Source: Liolophura sinensis
Taxonomy: Eukaryota > Mollusca > Polyplacophora > Chitonida > Chitonidae
Direction: 5' to 3'
Length of the DNA: 64,000 nucleotides
NCBI RefSeq assembly: GCF_032854445.1
Contig: NC_088297.1
Span: 19,915,127-19,979,126 of the forward strand
This document shows, in pieces, positions 56,881 through 64,000 of this stretch. The stretch's first letter is position 1. Each line of letters starts with the position of its first letter. The notes beneath the pieces were generated by a model. The model did no database searches, had not been told where the DNA came from, and saw nothing but the letters and a program-made list of their open reading frames with translations. Made by a program: the position numbers and the translations under genes.

Positions 56881-58124
56881 GTAGGTCTTCGCTTATATTT
56901 CAGTAAAGCAATGGACAGACTTACTGACGAAAGTGAGCGAATCTGTGCGAGAAGTAACATTAAAACATCAAGCAAACAAGCAAACTAAAAGGCATTGTGT
57001 TCGTCATTTAAAAGGAGAGATTGAGAATACCACCTAATGCGACATACTTATGTAGTTTCTCTCATCACCACGTCTTTCTCTCGCGTTATGTTATATTCCT
57101 CTATGATTCTTGATTTCAATTTTTTGCCAACAATGCAACGGAGAAATATCTTGTCCGAGAATGAAAGAAAGTGATTTATCCGTCATAGGCAAAGTCACTT
57201 GAAAGCGTTTACAGACAGTGTACCAATCGTTTGTGCCCATGAAATCAAACCTGTGACTGTGAGCAGCAGTCATTTGTGCAAATTGATAGTGTCATATCTC
57301 ATATTGCACCTTAGAGATTTCTCATGTGAAAAGACGCACACAAGAATTGATCTCCAATGTCCTGTGTCCAGTGTAAAACGGCAGAGGGATCCTTTCGCGT
57401 AGAAAAAGCTTTAGGGCACCAGTGAGTGAAAACCCGTGATCGATTGCATCTCCTCGCTAATGTTCCGCTTAAAGACTTGTCTCAGTAAGAAATCACCGCC
57501 TTTGTCATTAGTAAGGATGGCGTGGTTCAAAATCAGGTCGCCTCTATTGGATGGTCGCTAATGCCTTCATTTGTTTAGAGCCCGCCAAGGCCACAATTAG
57601 ACTATTTTCTCTGTGGACCAATTAACCCAGGGTATGTGACAATGGGGACTGGATTTTTATCTGGGTCAAGATGCGAAAATATATACATTGGGGAGGAAAG
57701 AAAGACGCGGAGACGATACAGAGGTAAACAGGATGCTCTTGACTACATATCGTTTCTATCGATGTTGATCGCAGAAAAGAAGATTTTCGTGGGAAAAGGG
57801 CAATAGCAAAGACCAAATTACCCACATGAAAATTATTACTTTTTTTAAAAAAGTGTCATAAAATTCATTACCAAAATCAATGACGTAGGTTGCAAATGTG
57901 TATATTTCATAAACACAGGTAAAAAGACTGATGTACCTTCACATTCTTTTTGTCGATATAGACCGTAGAGAAAGAAAACTTTTATGGACAGGGGGCAATA
58001 GCAAAGGCTGAATAGCCCGTGTGCAGCTGTTTCTTTTGAAATTGTCGCGATATTCATTAACAAACTAAACAGCATATATTGAAGATGTGTCTGAATGTAT
58101 AAAATATAATCATAAAAAAATAAC

Positions 58125-58255
58125 GGGGCCGAGGTCAGTAGCGTGTCAGCGTGGCGCAATGGCCCAGCAGCCTCTCACCAACGCGGTGGATTTCAAGTCC
58201 AACTCATGCTGGTTTCCTCTCCGGCCGTACATCAGAAGGTCTTGCAGCATCGCAA
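58125..58255 (+). repeat. SINE-1 5' half
   Basis: GTGTCAGCGTGGCGCAATGG, CCTCTCACCAACGCGGTGGA, AAGTCCAACTCATGCTGGTT, TCTCCGGCCGTACATCAGAA. Lost its tail. At the 3' border of C2. Confidence 0.8.
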
Positions 58256-58560
58256 GAATCACTTCCAAAACAACCCAAAATACCTGTCCCCAATGGCATG
58301 CGTACGGAATACCACATAAATAGTAAATAAAGTTGTAACATCTAAGAAGGAAGCAGTCATCGGCTTTTAGTGGTGTGAGAAGAGAGTCAGGGATTTAACT
58401 CTGTGCTATGTTTTTTATAGTTTGAGGGATGACACCCATTTTAAATTTCAAAATCGTATTGCATGAATAATATCCAGGTCGAGTATAAATATAGGTATCC
58501 CATTTGTGCTTAGATCACAACTGTTTCTAACATAATTTAATGAACCTTAATGCTATGACA
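58256..58560. other. No gene seen
   Basis: Spacer between C2 and D1 with no recognised repeat. Confidence 0.5.
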
Positions 58561-58990
58561 ATTGGACCTGTATTAAGAATATAATTAAAGACGTACAGCA
58601 TTGAGAGTAAAACCAGAGCAGCGACGACAGTGTGATAGACGTACATCATAGAGAGTAAAACCAGAGCAGCGACGACAGTGTGATAGACGTACATCATAGA
58701 GAGTAAACCAGAGCAGCGACGACAGTGTGATAGCAGGCAAATGGTCACACGTAACCGGTGAAGACTTTTTCACGTAAACAGCGTCAATCCGGAGATTGGT
58801 CTGCTTGTTTATTGGGAGATATTCAAGCCTTTTGCGATTATTTATTTGGCGGCGCCCTTAATGGTTTACAACAGGACGGGTGTGCCATTGTCGGACTAGA
58901 CGTTTACATTTATGGTATGTTCACCCGAACACATTTTATATGATTAGTTATATGTAGGAAATAATGTTAACCCAGTGGAGAGTGGTGTGA
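58561..58990 (+). repeat. Duplicated block D1 (R81 core plus flank)
   Basis: Pairs with D2 (62805-63170): both start GAATATAATTRAAGACGTAC, carry the R81 core, then share GAAGACTTTTTCACGTAAAC, GGTCTGCTTG...ATTGGGAGAT, TTATTTGGCGGCGCCC, and GAGAG...GGTGTGATC. D1 has three core units, D2 one. Confidence 0.88.
58591..58734 (+). repeat. 48-bp tandem repeat, 3 units, inside R81
   Basis: Unit ACGTACATCATAGAGAGTAA, AACCAGAGCAGCGACGACAG, TGTGATAG starts at 58591, 58639 and 58687. It uses the left part of the same core that is amplified with an 81-bp period at 14.4 kb, so the duplication endpoints differ. Confidence 0.96.
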
Positions 58991-59029
58991 TCACTGGAGG
59001 AAATTTACAGTTGTAGAACTTGTCATTCT

Positions 59030-59193
59030 TTCAAGTACAGTCATTTATGCGCTACTTCGCAATCTTTCTTATTTAGGTTTTCATGTCAGAAAATCCAGGA
59101 CTTCGGTTTACTGCCAACAATGCCGAGTAAAACGATGTCTTGAAAACGTGAGTGAAGTTAGACTGCGGTTCGCAGCTGGCAGTTAGCCATTCC
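59030..59193 (+). repeat. C3, left part (partial third copy of C)
   Basis: CAGTCATTTATGCGCTACTT, TTTTCATGTCAGAAAATCCA, GGACTTCGGTTTACTGCCAA, AACGATGTCTTGAAAACGTG match 52310-52415 and 56390-56490. The copy resumes at 62453 after the inserted element. Confidence 0.85.
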
Positions 59194-59409
59194 ACGGGGA
59201 TAAGTCCTTATTTCTATAAATTATATATTCGCCTATATCTCCATTAATACTGCACCTACAGACATCATACTTGGTACAAGAATGACACTTAATGCGGGAT
59301 ATCACGTCATGCCAATAATTCCCGATTCTGACACAACGGGCGTTTCTGTGAATAGCAGTGTGAATAGCAGTCTGGCCCATAGCTCCATAAATACTGCACC
59401 TACAGACTT

Positions 59410-61311
59410 GGCAACATTTTTTAAAATTAAATTGAGAAAGTGGTGGTTTGTCCCTTTTGAATTTGTTGAAAATCTGAAACCAGTAAACAATTTTGTTAAG
59501 ACTTTCTCTTATCAATTTAGTGTGATTTCGGATGGCATTGTACGTTTAAACCTTTGACACCCTTTCGTATGCCTGGAAAAGAGGTGTTTGTGTATGAAGT
59601 ATGACATCTCTACGTTTATTGATCAACGTGATAACTACGGTTAATTGGTAAAATAATACTTGTGTAAGGAATTCAGCGTGATGTCACCTCACGACATACT
59701 GGTAAAGGCGTTGCAACCATTCAAAGCTCAGTAAATCGTTGGATTAAAACCACAGTTTTCATAAGAAATTATTATTATTTTTTTTTTTTTTTGGTAGGAA
59801 ATAAATGATTTGTAGGGCTTGTGATGTGATGTTTGTGTTTTAAGTCTGAGATCTGTATGTCTATTGCTTAAGGCGCATGTGCCGGTTTACAGATCAGTTA
59901 ACAGTTGGACTATTAGTAACCGCTAATTTTGACGCGACCTGGTGTCGGATGTTGCGATTCTTGTCGGCAATTTTTAACGTTTAGAAAGATGTGTTTAAGT
60001 ATCAAGTTGAACATTGTGTATCTGTAACACTTTACATGAGAGATTTTTATTTACCATAGGGAAATTATAACTAATTTTTTTGAGTTGGTTAAGTCTTTAA
60101 AACCAGTAAATAGTTCTCTTAACAGTCTAATTAAAAACTCTAGTCTGGCATTAGCAGACATTCGACGTCAAAGCATTTCACGCTCTTGCCTATAATTTGC
60201 AAATTGGAGTTTTAATGTCAACTATGTGTATTGGTAACATTTTTGTTTATATAAATTTATGTTTTCCAGACAAAGTAGCGCTTTGTTCCTTTTGAATTGG
60301 TTGATAATCTGAAACCACTGACAATTTTGTTAACAATTTAAATTCGGTTAACAATTTAGTGTGATTTGAGAGGACATTGGACGTTGAAACGTTTGACACC
60401 GTTTTGTAGGGTTGGAAAAGAGGTGTTTATGTATTAAGGAGATCTCTACGTTTATTGGTCAAGGTGATAACTCCGGTTAATTTTTTATTTATTTTTTTGT
60501 AGGAAATAATGACTTCTAGGCCTTGTAAGGTGATGTTTATGTATGAAGTCTGAGATCTATTATGTCTATTGATTAGGGCGTTAAAGCCGTTTTACAGATC
60601 CGTCAACAGGGTTAACTGCTTATTTTGATGCCATCTGGTGTTGGATGTCAAAATTTTTGGCTCGACATTGTACCGTTTGGAAAGTTTCATTTTAGTGTTT
60701 AATTATAAAGTATGAACAGTGCGTGTCTGTATAAAAAGTTGTTTTTTTGGAATTGGTTAAGTCTTTAAAACGAGTAAATAGCTCTGTTAACACCTTAGTT
60801 ATCAACTTAGTCTGACGTTAGCAGTCATTTGACGTCAAAGCATTTCACGCATTTCGCATTACGTCGGTTAACAGATGCATTAACATTTCTGTAAGCACTT
60901 TAGTGGGACATCATTGGTAAAGGCGTTAAAGCTAGTTGACGGTTGAGTTTAAAGTTGAAATAAAAGTCTGTTTGTCTTCATTGACGTCGGAAGTTGAGAA
61001 TACTCACGCCGAACCAAATATATACCATTTTATCTGTAACGCTGTTCATAATAAAAAAATCTTTTCTGTAAGACAATAATGACTTGTAGGGCTTTTTAAG
61101 TTGTGTGCGTGTCTTGAGAATTCGGTAAACATTTCAGTGTGACCTCACATTAGGGTATATTAGTTCAGACGTCATAGCCAGTAATCAGTTGAGTTTACTC
61201 CTTGGTCAACAATTCAGAGTGACGTCATCTAACGCCGGACGTTAAAGATTTCTCAAGCAATTCTTTTAGACTGGCAAAGTGGTGTTGGTGAATTATTTAG
61301 AACCTGTGTGT
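59410..61311 (+). repeat. Degenerate ~0.6-0.8 kb tandem units inside the long-TIR element
   Basis: Ordered blocks recur: CTTTTGAATTTGTTGAAAAT (59453) and CTTTTGAATTGGTTGATAAT (60288); GGAAAAGAGGTGTTT (59575, 60413); GTAGGAAATAA (59794, 60499) with a weaker copy at 61068; GTCTTTAAAACCAGTAAATA (60091) and GTCTTTAAAACGAGTAAATA (60759). Blocks are rich in GTTAACA and GACGTCA motifs. Block spacing varies from about 570 to 840 bases because of indels. No coding pattern. Confidence 0.8.
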
Positions 61312-61316
61312 ATCTA

Positions 61317-62063
61317 TGTTATGTGCACAACTGCCGTCAGCTTCTAAATTTAGCTTGCCACTGTTTACATATGCTGAGTTCAGGGCCTGCTGTCTGCATC
61401 TGCCTTAGAATGTTCCAGAGTAGGCTCAGTTCGGGGCTTGTTTGTTTACAACAAGTGTTTAAGAATTTTCTTATTCTAGAAAATTCCACCAGTCTATATA
61501 AGACCTATGAAAGCAGGTCGAGGAGAAAGGAGAGATATTGAGATATTGCTTTCGCTGTGTATTACTTTAGTAGGCCTTTTGTGCTGAATTTTGGTGTCTT
61601 TATAGCCTCTGACTTTATTATATCATATCTCCACCGAGCACTTGTTCAGTCTGAACTTGCATATTTAATTTGTGCTCTTGTGTACACAGTGCTTATTAGT
61701 ACACGGACCCTGTCTGTGGAATTTTGTGTATATTTCGTCATACACTCAGTTATACTGTGGATTTTCCCTCTTATTTGTGCATTTACGCCTGTATGGTTTT
61801 CCGCATTGTGGAATATATGCGTCCGTTTGGACTTGACACCGTTGTACTTGTAAGTACTTTAGTATTTGTATAGATACTGCTATCCTTTCTTGTTAAACTT
61901 AAGTACTTTAGTATTTGTATAAGTCTTATTATCTGTTCTTGTTAAAGCTAATAAATTGTTGTAAAATAAAATCTGCTGGTTTTGGTTTCTTTTTAGTGTT
62001 GCTAAACTGTCGTGTATTTCGACAAGCCATCTCTTTATAATTTAGACAGTTTAGGTCGTAACA
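61317..62063 (+). mobile_element. Solo LTR (747 bp) with 5-bp target duplication
   Basis: Begins TGTTATGTGC and ends GGTCGTAACA, so it has TG...CA ends with the short inverted TGTTA/TAACA. ATCTA stands directly before (61312-61316) and after (62064-62068). Inside are a TATA box (TATATAAG, 61495-61502), and polyadenylation signals AATAAA at 61950 and 61965. There is a roughly 52-bp direct repeat with AAGTACTTTAGTATTTGTAT near 61853 and 61901. No primer-binding site, gag or pol follows, so this is a solo LTR left by LTR-LTR recombination. Five-base target duplications fit Ty3/Gypsy- or BEL-type elements. A 98-codon frame (61557-61853) lies wholly inside it. Confidence 0.92.
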
Positions 62064-62452
62064 ATCTATCTGAAACATACTGTTCAATTAAAATACATTT
62101 TCTATAGCATAAAAAGCAGCATAGCAGTATTTATGGGCCAGGCTGCTATTCACAAAACGCCCCCTGGTGTCACAATCCGGAATCATTGGCATGACATGAT
62201 ATTCCGCATTAAGTGTTATTAATGTACCAAGTATGATGTCTGTAGGCGCAGTATTTGTGGAGATATGGACCAGACTGCTATTCAGTCTGCTATTCACAGA
62301 AGCGCCCCCTGGAGTAAGAATCGGGAATCATTGGCATGACGTGATAGCCCGCATTAAGTGTCATTAATACACCAAGTATGATGTCTGTAGGTGTAGTATT
62401 AATGGAGATATAGGCGAATATATAATTTGTAGAAATGAAGACTTGTCCCCGT

Positions 62453-62800
62453 TGAACAGCTACGAGAGACATAGGGATGTATGTATGCGTGTATGTGATT
62501 GGGGCTTGACGTCGTTCTTAGCAATTTTTCAGTCACGACGACGAAGTGTATGGTCATATTCTGTGTCTTCTTGTGGCAAGGCGAGTCCATGCCATCAAAA
62601 TGCTGCCGCGTCAGAAGTATCATGCCGAGGACAATAGTCATGACACCCCACCCAGTCACATTATACTGACATTGAGCCAGCCAGCCCTGTTTCTTTGCTC
62701 TTATCTTTCAGTGCTGAGGGCCAAGCGAGGCAGCAACATATATGTTTCGACTCGAGTTTGATCCCGGGGTTGCCCGACTTTGATGGAAAGGAATGTAGGG
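62453..62800 (-). repeat. C3, right part, with SINE-3 inverted
   Basis: Resumes the C copy: the SINE-3 is read on the minus strand with GGGATCAAACTCGAGTCGAA, CCTCAGCACTGAAAGATAAG, GGGGTGTCATGACTATTGTC, GGCATGGACTCGCCTTGCCA, TGAAAAATTGCTAAGAACGA. The inserted element lies just beyond the SINE-3 tail end. Confidence 0.85.
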
Positions 62801-62804
62801 CTCA

Positions 62805-63170
62805 ATATATAAGAATATAATTGAAGACGTACAGCACAGAAAATAAACCCAGAGCAGCGACGACATTGTGGCAGCAGGCAAATGGTCACACGCAACCGGT
62901 GAAGACTTTTTCACGTAAACAGCATCGATCAGGAAATTGGTCTGCTTGGTTATTGGGAGATGTTCAAGCCTTTGCAATTATTTACTTGGCGGCGCCCTAA
63001 ACGGTTTACTCCGTCCATAATGCTGGTCGCCGTCGTATATGTGAAACATTCTTAGTACGAATCAGATAAATATATTAATATGATTAATTATATGTAACGA
63101 ATAATATAAACCCAATGGAGAGAGGTGTGATCGCCGGAAAAAATTTTATAGTTTTTGCGTTTAATCCTGG
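62805..63170 (+). repeat. Duplicated block D2 (R81 core plus flank)
   Basis: Partner of D1 with a single R81 core (CAGAGCAGCGACGACATTGT, GGTCACACGCAACCGGTGAA). It is interrupted at about 63008-63075 by a SINE-1 3' end (CCATAATGCTGGTCGCCGTC, GTATATGTGAAACATTCTTA). Confidence 0.85.
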
Positions 63171-63560
63171 GAAAGGTCATAAAAAAGATTCTGAAACACA
63201 AGACATTTCTGGCTCCGGCTTTATGGACAGGTCAGATGTGGTGTCCGTGAACTGAGATTTGTACGCCCTTGTCATGGAGATCGGTGAGAGAACATCTGAA
63301 CAGATCAGCAATGAAATCTTTATGTACAACACCAGGGGGGTTTTTTTCGTCGAGAAAAACCTCAGGTATGGAGATTTATGTTGTATGTTAGAGCTTTGGG
63401 GCATAAAGGGGTGGTGGGTGCCTGTAGGCATGTTTTATGTGGACTTATATGAAATCAGTTGAGAATCACTTGCCTTTGACCAACATAAATTAGAATCTGG
63501 ATGTCCGAAATACCCCACTTCCATCCCTCAACATTTCCAAGAATAAATAATCAGACTATC
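63171..63560. other. No gene seen
   Basis: Short frames of 67 and 84 codons on opposite strands overlap one another; no family recognised. No repeat shared with the rest of the window. Confidence 0.5.
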
Positions 63561-63574
63561 ATTATTTGTAAACA

Positions 63575-64000
63575 TGCAGATGTTTAGATGATGTAAAAGA
63601 TATACGCCAAGATTTATGGAAATTGATCCAGTATTTTAGGCAGAAGCTGCATGGACAAAATCTGTGTACAGGCCAATTCCTTAATGCACCATGTGCTTGA
63701 ACGGGAGTAATTGTCAAAACAATTACCCAATTGTCATTAATCTTACGCATGCACAAGTTTAGATAATAGGAAAGATATATGCAAAGGTTCATGGAAATAG
63801 GTTCAATAATTTAGGAAAGGTTGCATGGATGACATATGGATACACGGAAAATCTGCACTACGCGAAGTCCTAAATGGGGGAATTATGAAAAGCGGATATG
63901 CAAATAATTACCCGATGGCCATTAAACTTAAGCCCGCACAAGTTCAGATGATAGGCAAGAGGTATGAAGTTTATCAATATCGACACAATAGTTTGTAAAA
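63575..64000 (+). repeat. ~180-bp tandem repeat running off the window
   Basis: Units marked by GTTTAGATGATG (63582), GTTTAGATAATAGGAAAGAT (63757) and GTTCAGATGATAGGCAAGAG (63942), spacing 175 and 185. Other shared blocks are AAGATATAYGCMAAGRTTYATGG-like stretches, ATGGAAATT/ATGGAAATA and CAATTACCCRATKGYCATTAA-like stretches. The array is cut by the window edge, so copy number is unknown. Confidence 0.85.

Larger units (their letters stand above)
54056..58160 (+). repeat. Tandem duplication C2
   Basis: Second copy of C1 with two insertions relative to it (55161-55958 and about 56075-56375). It ends in a SINE-1 head fragment (58125) as C1 does (53961). Confidence 0.92.
59194..62452. mobile_element. 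3.26-kb DNA element with ~215-bp terminal inverted repeats
   Basis: Left terminus 59194-59409 begins ACGGGGATAAGTC; right terminus, read inverted, 62452-62238 begins ACGGGGACAAGTC. The arms match closely, for example TATATTCGCCTATATCTCCA, ACCTACAGACATCATACTTG, GACACTTAATGCGGG and CACGTCATGCCAAT. A 144-bp unit (marker CGCCCCCTGG at 62159 and 62303) is repeated within the right end. The interior has no transposase-like frame, so it is non-autonomous. It splits C3. No unambiguous target-site duplication was found. Superfamily unknown; long termini built of tandem units recall foldback-type elements. Confidence 0.85.

Noticed and set aside
61557-61853. 98-codon hydrophobic frame, membrane-protein-like
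   Set aside because: It lies wholly inside the solo LTR between the TATA box and the polyadenylation signals.

Overview
This window is AT-rich eukaryotic nuclear DNA, almost certainly from a marine invertebrate and most likely a mollusc. The clue is its three tRNA-derived SINE families. Their 3' tails (ending in motifs such as GAGTACGGCGTAAAAC and AAGTACGACGTTAAAC, followed by AAATAAATAAA or a similar simple tail) are of a type I associate with gastropod and bivalve genomes. The taxon is an inference from repeat style, because there is no rRNA, tRNA or conserved coding gene to anchor it. I found no protein-coding gene I can support. Nearly all open frames are under 130 codons; the two longer ones are readings of a TA microsatellite (153 codons) and of an 81-bp minisatellite (288 codons). 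The window reads as an intergenic or intronic repeat landscape.

Layout. 0-9.6 kb: mostly unique-looking DNA with scattered SINEs, a strong 33-bp-arm hairpin (5758-5868) and a TA microsatellite. 9.6-18.4 kb: fragments of families that recur later, a GCC/ATTACC minisatellite (11991-12572), and an 81-bp tandem array of 11 units (14393-15279) grown inside a dispersed element here called R81. 18.6-50 kb: a large direct segmental duplication, ordered A (18.64-24.0), B (25.08-31.76), B' (31.79-35.5, partial), a fragment of the end of A (35.64-36.04), A' (36.09-41.15), B'' (41.26-50.0). A to A' and B to B'' are both about 17.4-18.3 kb apart. B'' carries a truncated SINE-2 whose interior has expanded into about 33 copies of a 41-bp unit. 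51-63.2 kb: a second, younger-looking set of duplications (C1, C2, a partial C3, and D1/D2). C3 is split by a 3.26-kb element with about 215-bp terminal inverted repeats (59194-62452), which itself holds an intact-ended 747-bp solo LTR with 5-bp target duplications (61317-62063). 63.5-64 kb: a roughly 180-bp tandem repeat running off the window.

How the parts relate. The most notable theme is that several tandem arrays arose inside dispersed elements: 41 bp inside SINE-2, and 81 bp and 48 bp inside R81 (18 bp beside an R81-like flank). Nested insertions, shared SINE insertions and target-site duplications give a relative order: old SINE-1 insertions predate the B duplications, while the SINE-1 copies at 26416 and 48646, each with clean target-site duplications, came after. 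Coordinates of duplications and diverged repeats were judged by eye and are approximate to tens of bases.
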